From contig NZ_JAFBDR010000018.1 of the NCBI RefSeq assembly GCF_016908325.1, positions 1-64,000 of the forward strand: DNA of 64,000 nt, in the 5' to 3' direction. Source of the stretch: Aquibacillus albus. GTDB lineage: Bacteria > Bacillota > Bacilli > Bacillales > Amphibacillaceae. The notes beneath the pieces were generated by a model. It was not told the DNA's origin, ran no database searches, and saw only the letters and a list, made by a program, of their open reading frames with translations. Below, one piece after another: positions 40,433 to 51,082 of the stretch; positions within the stretch are counted from its first letter, which is position 1, and each line of letters begins with the position of its first letter. The translations under genes were made by a program, and so were the position numbers.

Positions 40433-40557
40433 TAGTGATGTATGTATATTGGTAAATGCTTTTTACTGATTGTGATGACACAAAGATGTTTAGCTTGAAG
40501 AAGATATTTAGTAGAGTGGTGTTTGAGTAAGATTGTTTTACTGGAGGATCTCATCCT

Positions 40558-40896
40558 ATGAAAAAAGCGTATCGTTTGAAAAAGAACGAAGAATTTCAGT
40601 TGGTATTTAATAAAGGAAAATCATTTGCAAATCGTCAATTGGTCCTTTATTTCTTGAAGAAAACAGATCAACAGCATTTTAGAGTAGGTCTTTCTGTTAG
40701 TAAGAAGATAGGAAATGCAGTTGTACGTAATCAAATCAAACGATATATAAAGCAAGCTTTTTTGGAGTTAGATGGAAAAGTTGCTAATAACTATGATTTT
40801 ATTCTCATTGCTAGAAAACCAGTAAAAGATATGGATTATCACCAAGTAAAAAAAAGTTTGATTCATGTATTATCTAAATCGAAACTAATTAAATAA
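40558..40896 (+). CDS. rnpA: Ribonuclease P protein component
   Basis: A 112-aa basic protein beginning [20 protein letters not shown], with the RNR-type signature [17 protein letters not shown] (about residues 53-69). It is the protein cofactor of the RNase P ribozyme that matures tRNA 5' ends. ATG after GGAGGATC. The rpmH-rnpA-yidC order is the conserved bacterial one. Confidence 0.97.
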   Translation: MKKAYRLKKNEEFQLVFNKGKSFANRQLVLYFLKKTDQQHFRVGLSVSKKIGNAVVRNQIKRYIKQAFLELDGKVANNYDFILIARKPVKDMDYHQVKKSLIHVLSKSKLIK

Positions 40897-41062
40897 AATA
40901 AATCATATAGGTAACGTAGAACGATAGAAGTATTTTCGTACTAGAATCAATTGTAGAGTTCATGTAAAATATTTAGTATATTTATACATAAACAAAAGAA
41001 TGATTCGATAAATGTGTACATGCATCGTCGTTCGTGGTAGAAGTTGGTAAGGAGGATAAAAA

Positions 41063-41845
41063 TTGCGTAAAAAGGTTTTGTTATTATTAACCTTAGCTGG
41101 GGTATTATTTTTACTTTCTGGTTGTACACAGGTTAATCAAGAAATAACAAGTGAGAGCACCGGGATATGGAACGAATATTTTGTTTATCCATTATCTTGG
41201 TTAATTACGTATGTAGCAGAAGCATTTAATGAAAACTATGGATTATCTATTGTTCTTGTTACGATCCTTATTCGTTTAGTATTATTGCCATTAAATATTA
41301 AACAATTAAGAAGCTCCAAGGCAATGCAAGCAATACAACCACAATTGCAAGAAGTAAGGCAAAAATACAGCTCCAAAGACGCGAAGACACAGCAGAAGTT
41401 GCAGCAAGAAACGATGGAACTTTTTCAAAAAAATGGAGTAAATCCATTGGCTGGTTGTTTACCAATTATTGTCCAAATGCCAATTTTGCTGGCTTTTTAT
41501 CATGCAATAATGCGTACAGCCGAGATTAAAGAGCATAGCTTTCTATGGTTCCAATTAGGAGACCCAGATCCATACTTTATTTTACCAGTTGTTGCTGCTG
41601 TAGCAACGTATGTTCAACAGAAATTAATGATGGCAGGAGGAACATCAGCACCACAGAATGCAATGATGGCACAAATGAAAATGATGCTATATATGATGCC
41701 AATTATGATTGGTGTCGTGGCAATCTTTTTCCCTTCTGCACTATCATTGTATTGGGTAGTTGGTAATATATTTATGGTAATCCAAACATTATTTATAAGA
41801 AACCCAATGATGAAGGATGCTGAAACGGGAGGAAATTCAAAGTGA
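41063..41845 (+). CDS. spoIIIJ: Membrane protein insertase YidC/SpoIIIJ
   Basis: A 260-aa lipoprotein insertase. The signal and lipobox FLLSGC end at Cys21, and about five membrane segments follow, with the conserved tract [20 protein letters not shown] and the [16 protein letters not shown] segment. It inserts small membrane proteins with or without Sec. SpoIIIJ in B. subtilis is also needed for the SpoIIIA-SpoIIQ channel in sporulation. TTG start after AAGGAGGATA. The stop overlaps jag (GTGA). Confidence 0.95.
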   Translation: MRKKVLLLLTLAGVLFLLSGCTQVNQEITSESTGIWNEYFVYPLSWLITYVAEAFNENYGLSIVLVTILIRLVLLPLNIKQLRSSKAMQAIQPQLQEVRQKYSSKDAKTQQKLQQETMELFQKNGVNPLAGCLPIIVQMPILLAFYHAIMRTAEIKEHSFLWFQLGDPDPYFILPVVAAVATYVQQKLMMAGGTSAPQNAMMAQMKMMLYMMPIMIGVVAIFFPSALSLYWVVGNIFMVIQTLFIRNPMMKDAETGGNSK

Positions 41846-42456
41846 AACAAGTGACTGCTACTGGACAAACAGTTGAAGAGGCGGTCCAATCAGCATTGAA
41901 GCAGTTAAACATCACAAGGGACCAGGCGAAGATAGAAGTTATTGATGAGGGTAAAAAGGGACTTTTAGGATTATTTGGATCTAAACCAGCAATTGTCAAA
42001 GTTTCTTTGGTGGAAAATCAAATTAACCGAGCTGAAAGCTATTTAAAGAGCATGATTAATGAATTAGGTATTGAAGCTACCATTGATAAAACGGTGAAAG
42101 ATACGGAAGTTACCTTCCATGTATCAGGTGAAAAAATAGCTATTCTTATTGGAAAACGTGGACAAACACTTAACTCACTGCAGTATTTGTTGCACTTAGT
42201 TATAAATAAAGATTCGGATAGATTCTATACAGTTATTTTAGATGCGGAAGGCTATCGAGAGAGACGTAAAGAAACGTTGATACAGCTTGCAAACCGATTA
42301 GCAGATAAAGCAGGTAGAACAAAGAAAGAAGTTTCTCTTGAACCAATGCCATCTTACGAAAGAAAGATTATTCATACCGCCTTACAAAATCATAAGAGAA
42401 TTTCGACATATTCTCAAGGATCTGAACCAAATAGACACGTAGTCATTAAACCTTAA
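41842..42456 (+). CDS. jag: RNA-binding protein Jag (KhpB)
   Basis: A 204-aa protein with an N-terminal Jag domain (about 1-50), a KH-II domain (about 70-135, with [13 protein letters not shown]) and a C-terminal R3H domain (about 140-204). It acts as an RNA-binding partner of KhpA and is genetically linked to SpoIIIJ. GTG start overlapping the spoIIIJ stop by four bases, indicating translational coupling. Confidence 0.96.
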   Translation: MKQVTATGQTVEEAVQSALKQLNITRDQAKIEVIDEGKKGLLGLFGSKPAIVKVSLVENQINRAESYLKSMINELGIEATIDKTVKDTEVTFHVSGEKIAILIGKRGQTLNSLQYLLHLVINKDSDRFYTVILDAEGYRERRKETLIQLANRLADKAGRTKKEVSLEPMPSYERKIIHTALQNHKRISTYSQGSEPNRHVVIKP

Positions 42457-42459
42457 ACT

Positions 42460-42492
42460 TGTAAGCTTCTGAAAAGAGGCTTATTTTTTTTG
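42460..42492 (+). terminator. Terminator after jag
   Basis: AAGCTTC/GAGGCTT stem with a 6-base loop followed by ATTTTTTTT. Confidence 0.75.
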
Positions 42493-42558
42493 TGTGGTTT
42501 TTATGGCATTTTCTAATACTATTTCCACAACAGGAAAAGAAGACAAACCTCATCAACA

Positions 42559-42656
42559 TGTGGATAAAGCAAGAGTGTATCTCGGTTCTTGTTACAAAGG
42601 ATATTCACATGTGGATAAAAGAGTAAAAAAAGAGTTACAATGAGAGGTGTGGATAT
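42559..42656. other. DnaA-box cluster upstream of mnmE
   Basis: Perfect TGTGGATAA at 42559-42567 and 42610-42618, and a one-mismatch TGTGGATAT at 42648-42656, all in the same orientation. The 324-bp jag-mnmE interval holds no other recognisable feature apart from the jag terminator. The number of boxes in under 100 bp is well above chance for a 9-mer. Confidence 0.75.
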
Positions 42657-42780
42657 CTTTTCAAACATAGCTATATTGTGATAATCTAATAATTTAGTGA
42701 TTAGAAAATTTTGGTGAATAATTTTATATAAACTGAGATAGAAGAGGGATGAAGTAGTTGGATGTGTGGAGGTGGAAGTG

Positions 42781-44157
42781 ATGGAAACTGATACGATAGC
42801 TGCAATATCGACACCGGTTGGTGAGGGAGCAATTGCTATTGTGAGATTAAGTGGTGAGGATGCTATTCCTATTACAAATAAATTATTTAAAGGAAATGAT
42901 TTAAAGACTGTTGATTCCCATACAATTCATTATGGAAAAATTGTCGATCCTACTACCAACGAAATAGCTGAAGAAGTAATGGTCACTATAATGAGAGGAC
43001 CTAGAACATTTACAAGGGAAGATGTCGTTGAAATCAATTGTCATGGGGGACTAGCTTCCGTTAATCGATTGTTAGAGCTGGTTTTATCTGAAGGTGCAAG
43101 ATTGGCGGAACCTGGTGAATTTACAAAAAGAGCATTTTTGAATGGAAGAATTGATTTATCTCAGGCAGAAGCAGTGATGGACTTAATTCGAGCAAAAACG
43201 GACAAAGCGATGAATGTTGCCCTGAAACAGATGGATGGACATCTTTCAAACTTGATACAAACATTAAGGCAACAGCTATTAGAAACAGTTGCACATGTAG
43301 AAGTAAATATAGATTATCCAGAGTATGACGACGTAGAGGAAATGTCTCATCAAATGTTGATTGAAAAAACAACGGAAGTGAAGAGTGAAATAGAAAGACT
43401 ATTACAAATGGCAAAACAGGGAAAAATATTAAGAGAAGGTTTAGCTACAGCAATTATTGGAAGACCAAATGTAGGAAAGTCTTCCTTGATGAATGCATTA
43501 GTTCATGAAAATAAAGCAATTGTAACGGATATACCTGGTACAACTAGAGATGTGATTGAGGAATATGTCAATATAAGAGGGGTACCATTACGCTTAGTAG
43601 ATACTGCTGGTATAAGAGAAACAGAAGATATTGTAGAAAAAATTGGTGTAGAGCGGTCAAGACAAGTGTTGAAGGAATCAGATTTAATTTTACTCGTATT
43701 GAATTATGGGGAGCAATTAACAGAAGAAGATGTCAATTTGTTTAAGGCTGTTGAAGGTTTAGAAGTAATTGTCATTATAAATAAAACGGATTTGGATAAA
43801 CAAATTGATTTAGAAAAAGTGAAACAACTATCCAATAATCGTCCTATCATCACTACAACCTTAATTGAAGATACAGGGATTGATGAATTAGAAAAGGCTA
43901 TTTCTGACCGATTTTTTGAGGGTGAATTGGATGCTGGTGATTTGACTTATGTTTCAAATGTCCGTCATATTCAATTATTAAAACAATCGAAACAATCATT
44001 AACTGATGCAATGAATGGAATAGAGCAGGGGATGCCGATTGATTTGGTGCAAATCGATATAACTAGAACATGGGAGTTGTTAGGTGAAATTATTGGAGAC
44101 ACTGTCCATGAAAGTTTAATTGATCAACTGTTTTCACAGTTTTGCTTAGGTAAGTGA
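42781..44157 (+). CDS. mnmE: tRNA modification GTPase MnmE
   Basis: A 458-aa protein: an N-terminal tetrahydrofolate-binding domain (1-118), a helical domain and an inserted G domain with GRPNVGKSS (about 227-235), DTAG and NKTD motifs. It ends FCLGK, giving the conserved C-terminal CxGK. With MnmG it makes the cmnm5U34 modification. ATG at 42781 is used because GGAGGTG lies six bases upstream; an in-frame GTG at 42766 would overlap that site. Confidence 0.97.
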   Translation: METDTIAAISTPVGEGAIAIVRLSGEDAIPITNKLFKGNDLKTVDSHTIHYGKIVDPTTNEIAEEVMVTIMRGPRTFTREDVVEINCHGGLASVNRLLELVLSEGARLAEPGEFTKRAFLNGRIDLSQAEAVMDLIRAKTDKAMNVALKQMDGHLSNLIQTLRQQLLETVAHVEVNIDYPEYDDVEEMSHQMLIEKTTEVKSEIERLLQMAKQGKILREGLATAIIGRPNVGKSSLMNALVHENKAIVTDIPGTTRDVIEEYVNIRGVPLRLVDTAGIRETEDIVEKIGVERSRQVLKESDLILLVLNYGEQLTEEDVNLFKAVEGLEVIVIINKTDLDKQIDLEKVKQLSNNRPIITTTLIEDTGIDELEKAISDRFFEGELDAGDLTYVSNVRHIQLLKQSKQSLTDAMNGIEQGMPIDLVQIDITRTWELLGEIIGDTVHESLIDQLFSQFCLGK

Positions 44158-44325
44158 GTCAATTTCATCATTACAATATCAAGCCAGATTTCTAAACTAA
44201 TGGCGATTAATAAGTAGTATGAAATGGATGAAAGTAGCATTTATAATTGATAATCAGTGCTATCTATAAGATTATTTTTAGGTGGGAAAGCACTTTTATT
44301 TTAGTTTAATAAAGGAGAGAAAAAT

Positions 44326-46215
44326 ATGACTTACGATGCTGGTCATTATGATGTAATTGTCATTGGTGCAGGTCACGCAGGGGTAGAAGCTGCTTATGCT
44401 GCGGCACGTCGGGGAGCTAAAACGTTAATATTAACCTTAAATTTAGATATGATAGCATTTATGCCTTGTAATCCATCTATTGGGGGGCCTGCTAAGGGAA
44501 TTGTCGTTCGTGAAGTAGATGCACTTGGTGGTTTAATGGGCAAAGTAATCGATAGAACCTACATTCAAATGCGTATGCTTAATACGGGGAAAGGACCTGC
44601 TGTGCGAGCATTACGTGCTCAAGCTGATAAGCCATTATATATACAAGAGATGAAAAGGATTCTTGAAAAGCAAGAAAATTTAACATTACGACAAGGTATG
44701 GTTGAAAAATTAATCGTAGAAGATGGAGTGTGTAAAGGGGTAGTTACTGAAACGAAGGCAGCTTATTATGCTAAATCAGTAGTAATTACGACTGGTACAT
44801 TTATGCGTGGAAGAGTAATCATTGGTGATTTATCCTATGAAAGTGGTCCAAATAACCAACGAGCTTCTGTTAAATTATCAGAGGATTTAGAGCAGTTAGG
44901 TTTTGAACTAGTTCGTTTTAAAACAGGAACTCCACCTCGTGTGATTAGCCACACGATTGACTATTCCAAAACAGAAATTCAACCGGGTGATGAAGACCCT
45001 AGACACTTTTCTTATGAGACAAAAGAATCGATCCCAGATCAAATACCTTGCTGGTTAACGTACACGAATGAATTTACACATAAAATCATTGATGAAAACT
45101 TAGGATTATCTGCCATGTATTCTGGAATGATTAAAGGGACTGGACCACGATATTGTCCATCAATAGAAGATAAAGTAGTAAGGTTTCATGATAAACCGAG
45201 ACATCAAATCTTCTTAGAGCCTGAGGGGAGAAATACGGAAGAGGTATATGTTCAAGGTTTGTCAACATCGTTGCCGGAATATGTTCAAAGAGAAATGCTC
45301 CGAAGTATTCCTGGGCTTGAGGAATCAGAAATTATGAGGGCTGGTTATGCTATTGAGTATGATTCTGTTGTTCCGACACAATTGTGGCCTACACTTGAGG
45401 TGAAAAAAGTACCAGGATTATTTACTGCGGGACAAATTAATGGAACCTCCGGCTATGAAGAAGCAGCTGGACAAGGATTAATGGCAGGTATAAATGCAGC
45501 TTCAAGAGCACTAGGTAAAGAATCAGTTATTCTAGATAGGTCTCAAGCATATATAGGAGTTCTTATCGATGATTTAGTTACAAAAGGAACAAATGAACCA
45601 TATCGATTGTTGACATCTAGAGCAGAACATCGCTTATTGCTACGTCATGACAATGCAGATTTACGATTAACTGAAATCGGCTATCAGTCGGGAATGATAG
45701 CTGAAGAGCGTTATCAACAATTTTTAGAAAAGAAACAATTAATTAAAGAAGAAAAAGAGCGGTTAAAAAATGTCATGTTAAAGCCAACGGATGAAGTTCA
45801 ACAAATTATTGATGAAGCAGGCGGAACAAGATTAAAAGAAGCAATTAAAGCAGCTGATTTATTAAAAAGACCAGAAATTAAATACGAAATGATTGAACAA
45901 CTTTCTCCTTCAGAAAAAGATTTAGATTGGGAAGTAAAGGAACAGGTTGAAATCCAAATTAAATACCAAGGCTATATTGATAAGTCCAACCAGCAAGTAG
46001 AACGAATGATGAAAATGGAGAGTAAGCTCATACCTGAAAACATTGATTACGATGATATTAGTGGAATTGCGACAGAGGCAAAAGAAAAATTGAAGCAAGT
46101 TCGACCATTATCAGTCGGTCAGGCGTCAAGAATTTCTGGTGTTAACCCAGCAGACGTTTCCATATTACTCGTCTATATAGAGCAGGGGAGAATAAAAAAA
46201 ATATCAAATCAATAA
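44326..46215 (+). CDS. mnmG: tRNA modification FAD enzyme MnmG (GidA)
   Basis: A 629-aa FAD protein. The dinucleotide-binding motif is [12 protein letters not shown] (about residues 12-23). The conserved [11 protein letters not shown] segment and the second cysteine motif region ([15 protein letters not shown]) are present. It works in complex with MnmE on tRNA wobble uridine. ATG after AAAGGAGAG. It is followed 21 bases later by rsmG, the usual gidA-gidB pair. Confidence 0.98.
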   Translation: MTYDAGHYDVIVIGAGHAGVEAAYAAARRGAKTLILTLNLDMIAFMPCNPSIGGPAKGIVVREVDALGGLMGKVIDRTYIQMRMLNTGKGPAVRALRAQADKPLYIQEMKRILEKQENLTLRQGMVEKLIVEDGVCKGVVTETKAAYYAKSVVITTGTFMRGRVIIGDLSYESGPNNQRASVKLSEDLEQLGFELVRFKTGTPPRVISHTIDYSKTEIQPGDEDPRHFSYETKESIPDQIPCWLTYTNEFTHKIIDENLGLSAMYSGMIKGTGPRYCPSIEDKVVRFHDKPRHQIFLEPEGRNTEEVYVQGLSTSLPEYVQREMLRSIPGLEESEIMRAGYAIEYDSVVPTQLWPTLEVKKVPGLFTAGQINGTSGYEEAAGQGLMAGINAASRALGKESVILDRSQAYIGVLIDDLVTKGTNEPYRLLTSRAEHRLLLRHDNADLRLTEIGYQSGMIAEERYQQFLEKKQLIKEEKERLKNVMLKPTDEVQQIIDEAGGTRLKEAIKAADLLKRPEIKYEMIEQLSPSEKDLDWEVKEQVEIQIKYQGYIDKSNQQVERMMKMESKLIPENIDYDDISGIATEAKEKLKQVRPLSVGQASRISGVNPADVSILLVYIEQGRIKKISNQ

Positions 46216-46236
46216 TGAAGGAAAGGAATATTGTAA

Positions 46237-46953
46237 ATGAATGTTACTACCTTTCTAGCTGAGTTAGAAAAAAAAGAAATACAATTATCAGACAGACAAG
46301 TGGAACAGTTTGAAAACTATTTTGATACACTAGTCGAATGGAATGAAAAAATGAATTTAACGGCTATCACGAATAAGGAAGAAGTTTATATAAAACATTT
46401 TTTCGATTCCCTTACAGCTGCTTTCTACTTTGACTTTACGAAAGATATAAAACTTTGTGATGTTGGAGCGGGAGCAGGATTTCCTAGTATTCCTTTAAAA
46501 ATTTGCTTTCCGAATCTAAAAATAACGATTGTAGATTCCCTGAAAAAAAGAATCACTTTTTTAAATCACTTAGCTAGTGAATTAGATTTAACTGATGTTG
46601 CGTTTTATCATGATCGGGCGGAATTATTTGGTCAAAAGGAAAGCTATCGTAATAATTTTGATGTAGTAATGGCACGTGCAGTAGCGAGACTTTCTGTTCT
46701 AAGTGAATTGTGTCTACCACTTTGTCAAACGAATGGGACTTTCATAGCAATGAAAGGTCCGAATCTAGATGAAGAGCTTCGTGCATCAAAATCTGCTATG
46801 GAGTTATTAGGTGGTGAGTTGGAAAAGGTATATACCTTTGATTTACCTGAGGATAACGGAGAACGTAATATTGCAATTATTAATAAAAAAAGAAACACAC
46901 CAAAAAAATATCCGAGAAAACCAGGAGTACCTAATAAGAATCCACTAACTTAA
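46237..46953 (+). CDS. rsmG: 16S rRNA (guanine-527-N7)-methyltransferase RsmG
   Basis: A 238-aa SAM-dependent methyltransferase (GidB). The SAM motif is [16 protein letters not shown] (about 73-88). The [15 protein letters not shown] and MKGPN tracts are family hallmarks. It methylates G527 of 16S rRNA; loss gives low-level streptomycin resistance in other species. ATG after GAAAGGAA. It closes the mnmE-mnmG-rsmG group. Confidence 0.97.
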   Translation: MNVTTFLAELEKKEIQLSDRQVEQFENYFDTLVEWNEKMNLTAITNKEEVYIKHFFDSLTAAFYFDFTKDIKLCDVGAGAGFPSIPLKICFPNLKITIVDSLKKRITFLNHLASELDLTDVAFYHDRAELFGQKESYRNNFDVVMARAVARLSVLSELCLPLCQTNGTFIAMKGPNLDEELRASKSAMELLGGELEKVYTFDLPEDNGERNIAIINKKRNTPKKYPRKPGVPNKNPLT

Positions 46954-46983
46954 AAAATATAAATTAGTCGAAATAATTACTTA

Positions 46984-47048
46984 AGGCGATTATTTCCCAC
47001 TGCCAATTATTTTTCGAATATGTAGTGGGGATATTCGCCATTTTTTAA
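46984..47048 (+). terminator. Terminator after rsmG
   Basis: GGCGATTATTTCCCAC pairs imperfectly with GTGGGGATATTCGCC across a 24-base loop, followed by ATTTTTTAA. Confidence 0.75.
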
Positions 47049-47238
47049 TAAGAGACTTTTTGACTATACATGTTATATAGGTTAGGCAATGATTTAACTG
47101 TAATCAGTAACTTTTTTTGAAATTTAGCGTTCTTCAATCTTACTCATTATCAAAGATGTATGATAGAATAATAGAAAGGAATTAAAACGTTGACGGAAAT
47201 GTACGTCAAAAATCCTAATTTATTCGTTAGTTTTTCTA

Positions 47239-47254
47239 TGTTTCACGTGGAACA
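47239..47254. other. parS: parS site 1
   Basis: TGTTTCACGTGGAACA, the exact reverse complement of the Bacillus parS 16-mer TGTTCCACGTGAAACA. It lies 58 bases upstream of noc. Confidence 0.95.
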
Positions 47255-47311
47255 TTTTTAATAGATAGAAATATAGAATAATGAGGAACGTTTAAAAGGT
47301 GGTGTCTGATT

Positions 47312-48169
47312 ATGTTACACCCATTCAGCCGAATATTTGGTTTAGGTGATAAGTCAGAGGAAGAAGTAGAACAGGAGTATCATCCAGATGAAGTCATTCA
47401 AATTCCTGTTGAACAAATCGAGCCTAATAGGTATCAGCCAAGGTCTATTTTCAGCCAAGAAAAAATAGAAGAACTAGCTCAAACGATACATACACATGGT
47501 ATGATACAGCCAATTGTGGTAAGAAAGTTGCAACAGGGAAGCAGTGGGTATGAATTGATTGCAGGGGAGCGAAGGTGGAGAGCTGTCCAATTTTTAGGTT
47601 GGAACAATGTCCCAGCAATTATTCGTGATATGAATGAGGCTGAAACAGCTTCTGTTGCATTAATAGAAAATTTACAAAGAGAAGAACTAACGGTAATTGA
47701 AGAAGCAATGGCTTATGCTAAATTATTAGATATTCACGGTTTGACACAAGAAGCTTTAGCACAGCGACTTGGAAAAAGTCAGTCAACAATAGCGAATAAA
47801 ATGCGTTTGTTAAAGCTTCCTGAAAAGGTCCAAATGGCTGTTTTAGAAAAAAAGATTACGGAACGTCATGCAAGAGCACTCATTGTATTAAAGGATCCAG
47901 AAAAACAAGAAAAAATTCTTGAAGAGATTCTTGAAAAAGATTTAAATGTAAAGCAGACAGAGGATAGAATAGCAAAACTATTTGAAAAAAAGGTAATACA
48001 AAAGAAACCGAAGTTAAAAGGTATTAACAAAGATATGAGAATTGCTATGAATACGATTCGTCAATCATTGAGTATGGTTAGTGATACGGGAATAGATTTG
48101 GAAACAGATGAACAAGACTATGATGACTATTATCAAATAACAATTAAAATACCAAAGAAAAAATCATAA
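47312..48169 (+). CDS. noc: Nucleoid occlusion protein Noc
   Basis: A 285-aa ParB paralogue. The short amphipathic N-terminus [12 protein letters not shown], typical of membrane-binding Noc, precedes the ParB/CTPase domain (PNRYQPR; GERRWRA) and the helix-turn-helix [19 protein letters not shown] (about 147-165). Noc binds NBS sites and blocks FtsZ ring assembly over the chromosome. It closely follows B. subtilis Noc and is the Noc rather than Spo0J member by its N-terminus and position. I found no clear NBS in the window. Confidence 0.95.
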   Translation: MLHPFSRIFGLGDKSEEEVEQEYHPDEVIQIPVEQIEPNRYQPRSIFSQEKIEELAQTIHTHGMIQPIVVRKLQQGSSGYELIAGERRWRAVQFLGWNNVPAIIRDMNEAETASVALIENLQREELTVIEEAMAYAKLLDIHGLTQEALAQRLGKSQSTIANKMRLLKLPEKVQMAVLEKKITERHARALIVLKDPEKQEKILEEILEKDLNVKQTEDRIAKLFEKKVIQKKPKLKGINKDMRIAMNTIRQSLSMVSDTGIDLETDEQDYDDYYQITIKIPKKKS

Positions 48170-48177
48170 TAGATTTT

Positions 48178-48211
48178 GCTTCCCATCTTAATGTTAGATG
48201 GGAATTTTTTG
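48178..48211 (+). terminator. Terminator after noc
   Basis: TTCCCATCT/AGATGGGAA with a 7-base loop and six T residues. Confidence 0.9.
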
Positions 48212-48373
48212 CACGTTTATTACGTCCGTTCAATTATACAAATTCAATAATTGGCAGCGGAAAAGGATAACTCATATTAAGTTTTTATTACCAAATGTGT
48301 GAAATACAATTCATATGCGAAAAAAAATGATAAAATAGAGTTTATAGAGTTTTAGAAGTAGGTAGGTGACACC

Positions 48374-49156
48374 ATGGGAAAAGTTATCGCCATTGCAAAC
48401 CAAAAAGGTGGCGTAGGGAAAACTACATCCGCAGTTAATTTGAGCGCTTGTATTGCATATTTAAACCATCGAGTATTACTTGTGGATATCGATCCACAGG
48501 GAAATGCAACAAGTGGTGTAGGAATAAACAAAGCTGATGTTGATCAATGTATCTATAATGTTCTTGTTGAAGATACAGAAGCAAAAAAAGTGTGTATTCC
48601 TACAGCTGTGGAAAATTTGGATGTAATACCAGCAACCATTCAACTAGCTGGTGCTGAGATAGAATTAGTACCAACTATATCTAGAGAAGTCCGCTTAAAG
48701 AAAGCAATTGATAGTGTGAAGGATGATTACGATTTTGTAATCATAGATTGCCCTCCTTCCCTTGGTTTATTAACGATTAATTCATTAACTGCATCTGATT
48801 CTGTTTTAATACCAGTTCAGTGTGAGTATTATGCGCTTGAAGGTTTAAGTCAGTTATTGAACACGATTCGTCTCGTTCAAAAACATTTGAATAAACAGTT
48901 AATGATCGAAGGTGTATTATTAACGATGCTGGATGCTAGGACAAACTTAGGAATCCAAGTTATCGAAGAAGTAAAAAAATACTTTCAAGATAAAGTATAT
49001 CAATCTGTGGTTCCAAGAAATATAAGGCTTGGAGAGGCGCCGAGTCATGGGCAACCAATTATTCTTTATGATCCGAAATCTCGAGGCGCAGAAGTTTATC
49101 TAGACTTAGCAAAGGAAGTGATCGCGAATGGCGAGAGGGTTGGGGAAAGGTATTAA
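48374..49156 (+). CDS. soj: Chromosome partitioning ATPase Soj (ParA)
   Basis: A 260-aa Walker-type ATPase with the deviant Walker A KGGVGKTT at residues 11-18 (signature lysine K11), the VDIDPQGN switch and DCPPSLG. In B. subtilis Soj binds DNA as an ATP dimer and controls DnaA; Spo0J stimulates its ATPase. ATG after AGGTAGGTGA. The reading frame overlaps spo0J by 29 bases, giving a slightly extended C-terminus. Confidence 0.97.
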   Translation: MGKVIAIANQKGGVGKTTSAVNLSACIAYLNHRVLLVDIDPQGNATSGVGINKADVDQCIYNVLVEDTEAKKVCIPTAVENLDVIPATIQLAGAEIELVPTISREVRLKKAIDSVKDDYDFVIIDCPPSLGLLTINSLTASDSVLIPVQCEYYALEGLSQLLNTIRLVQKHLNKQLMIEGVLLTMLDARTNLGIQVIEEVKKYFQDKVYQSVVPRNIRLGEAPSHGQPIILYDPKSRGAEVYLDLAKEVIANGERVGERY

Positions 49157-49967
49157 TGCTTTTTTTCCTGAGTTAGATACGAATGGTGATGAATCTGTTC
49201 AAGAGATTTCTATTAAAGAATGTCGACCAAACCCTTATCAACCAAGAAAAACGTTTCACGCTGATGCAATTGAGGAACTTAAAGAATCCATTTTACAGCA
49301 TGGTATTTTACAACCTTTAATTGTAAGGAAAAGTATTAAGGGGTTTGAAATTGTTGTTGGGGAAAGAAGATTTCGTGCAGCGAAAGAGGCTGGACTAACG
49401 ACAGTTCCAGTCATAATAAAAGATTTGTCTGATGGAAAAATGATGGAATTAGCGCTATTAGAAAATCTTCAAAGAGAAGACTTAACTCCGATAGAAGAGG
49501 CATATGCTTATTCCAATTTAATGAGAGAATTAAAAGTAACTCAGGAAGAATTAGCAAAAAGACTTGGAAAGAGTAGATCACATATCGCAAACATTGTGAG
49601 GCTTTTAACGTTACCAGAAAAAATTAGTGCTTTGATTAATAATGGTGAGTTGTCTATGGGGCATGGAAGAGCACTTCTGGGTTTAAAAGATAAAGAAAAG
49701 TTAATACCACTAGTGGATAAGGTAAGAAAAGAAGGAATGAATGTTAGGCAATTAGAAAAGCTTATTGTTCAGTTAAATGAAAACTCTGCAACACAATCCA
49801 AAAAACAACCTCCGAAAAAAGACATCTTTTTGGCTGAAAGAGAAAGTAAGTTACAAGATTATCTTGGAACAGGCGTAACGATTCATAAAGGCAAACGAAA
49901 AGGAAAGATTGAAATTGAGTTCTTTTCGGATGATGATTTAGATCGTATCCTTAATATGTTTAAGTAA
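49128..49967 (+). CDS. spo0J: Chromosome partitioning protein Spo0J (ParB)
   Basis: A 279-aa ParB with MARGLGKGINAFF at the N-terminus (the region that stimulates Soj), a CTP-binding ParB domain (PNPYQPRKTF; GERRFRA) and the HTH TQEELAKRLGKSRSHIANI. It loads at parS and recruits SMC. The gene overlaps soj. In B. subtilis a parS lies inside spo0J; here the nearest is 62 bases after the stop. Confidence 0.97.
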   Translation: MARGLGKGINAFFPELDTNGDESVQEISIKECRPNPYQPRKTFHADAIEELKESILQHGILQPLIVRKSIKGFEIVVGERRFRAAKEAGLTTVPVIIKDLSDGKMMELALLENLQREDLTPIEEAYAYSNLMRELKVTQEELAKRLGKSRSHIANIVRLLTLPEKISALINNGELSMGHGRALLGLKDKEKLIPLVDKVRKEGMNVRQLEKLIVQLNENSATQSKKQPPKKDIFLAERESKLQDYLGTGVTIHKGKRKGKIEIEFFSDDDLDRILNMFK

Positions 49968-49974
49968 CGGTTAA

Positions 49975-50020
49975 AGTCTGATAAAAGGGGAAAGTTATCC
50001 TTTGTCAGACTTTTTATTTG
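49975..50020 (+). terminator. Terminator after spo0J
   Basis: GTCTGATAAAAGG pairs with CCTTTGTCAGAC across a short loop, followed by TTTTTATTT. Confidence 0.85.
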
Positions 50021-50028
50021 ATAGTAAA

Positions 50029-50044
50029 TGTTTCACGTGGAACA
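50029..50044. other. parS: parS site 2
   Basis: TGTTTCACGTGGAACA, identical to parS site 1, between spo0J and the DUF554 gene. Confidence 0.95.
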
Positions 50045-50092
50045 TTTACAATGCAACAATAAGAATAAAACAAAAGGTATGGAGATGTCGTA

Positions 50093-50797
50093 ATGGTACT
50101 ACTAGGCACATTAGTTAACGGTATATGTATAATTATTGGTACAATCATCGGTTTATTTTTTACAAAAATTCCTGAACGTCACAAAGAAACAATCATGAAT
50201 GGTATAGGGCTAGCGGTTGTATTAATTGGATTGCAAATGGCTTTGAAAACAGAAAATATTGTTATTGTACTTCTTAGTTTGTTAACAGGTGCAATTTTAG
50301 GTGAAACATTAAATTTAGAAACGAAACTAAATAATCTTGGTAATTGGATTGAGTCAAAAGTAAAAACAAAAAATGAAAGTACAATTTCCCAAGGCTTTAT
50401 AACTGCAACACTAGTTTTTTGTATTGGAGCTATGTCAGTTATTGGTGCGTTAGATGGTGGTTTGAGGAATGATCATGAAGTATTAATAACAAAAGCTTTT
50501 CTAGATGGATTCGTCTCACTAGTATTAACGACAACATTGGGGATTGGCGTTTTATTTTCTGTTATTCCAGTTGTCATGTATCAAGGTACAATTGCATTGT
50601 TAGCCACACAAATAGAGCGGTGGTTACCAGAATCGTTTTTGAATCAATTTATATTAGAAATGACAGCAACTGGTGGCTTATTAATTGTTGCGATAGGTTT
50701 AAATATATTGAATGTAACAAAAATACGAATTGCTAATCTATTGCCTTCGTTATTGATGGTTGCTATTATTGTTTTTTTATATCAATTATATGTGTGA
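50093..50797 (+). CDS. DUF554 family membrane protein
   Basis: A 234-aa protein with six or seven membrane segments and the family glycine-rich motifs GTLVNGICIIIGTIIGLFF, TGAILGETLNLE and CIGAMSVIGALDGGL. DUF554 (YdfK/YqgA-type) proteins are putative transporters with no settled substrate. It is a monocistronic unit between parS site 2 and a terminator. Confidence 0.9.
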   Translation: MVLLGTLVNGICIIIGTIIGLFFTKIPERHKETIMNGIGLAVVLIGLQMALKTENIVIVLLSLLTGAILGETLNLETKLNNLGNWIESKVKTKNESTISQGFITATLVFCIGAMSVIGALDGGLRNDHEVLITKAFLDGFVSLVLTTTLGIGVLFSVIPVVMYQGTIALLATQIERWLPESFLNQFILEMTATGGLLIVAIGLNILNVTKIRIANLLPSLLMVAIIVFLYQLYV

Positions 50798-50857
50798 TAA
50801 GGATAAATGGAGGCAATAAAGTTCGTTTATTATAATTAAAATGGTACTTAAATAGTC

Positions 50858-50900
50858 GACGAAAAGTGTTTGGCATCAAGCTCTTTTCGTTTTTATTTTG
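50858..50900 (+). terminator. Terminator after DUF554 gene
   Basis: ACGAAAAG/CTTTTCGT stem with a 16-base loop, then TTTTATTTTG. Confidence 0.8.
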
Positions 50901-50924
50901 CCTGTTTGCTAAAAATACTGTTTT

Positions 50925-51080
50925 TTTAAAAAATCACCCTAATTTCAAAGAACAATAATGCGCAATAACAGATTAATGCGACTTAGTGAGAGCTTTGAAT
51001 ATCGCTGGGGAATGCGAGGTGTATTTCGTGAAGCGGTATGTTATAGCGCATTATGTGTCAGCTGTCTATTAAAAAACATC
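50925..51080. repeat. Composite intergenic repeat, copy D (reduced)
   Basis: Terminal inverted repeats ATAATGCGCAATAAC (50955-50969) and GTTATAGCGCATTAT (51040-51054) match in 14 of 15 positions. The left arm continues AGATTAATGCGAC and AGCTTTGAATATCGCTG as in copy A. Of the GC-rich modules only a remnant (GGAATGCGAGGTGTATTTC) is left. The right arm GTCAGCTGTCTATTAAAAAAC matches copies A and B. Confidence 0.75.
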
Positions 51081-51082
51081 TT

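Noticed and set aside
47000-50100. Noc-binding site (ATTTCCCGGGAAAT-like palindrome)
   Set aside because: No sequence close to the consensus was found near noc or elsewhere on reading.
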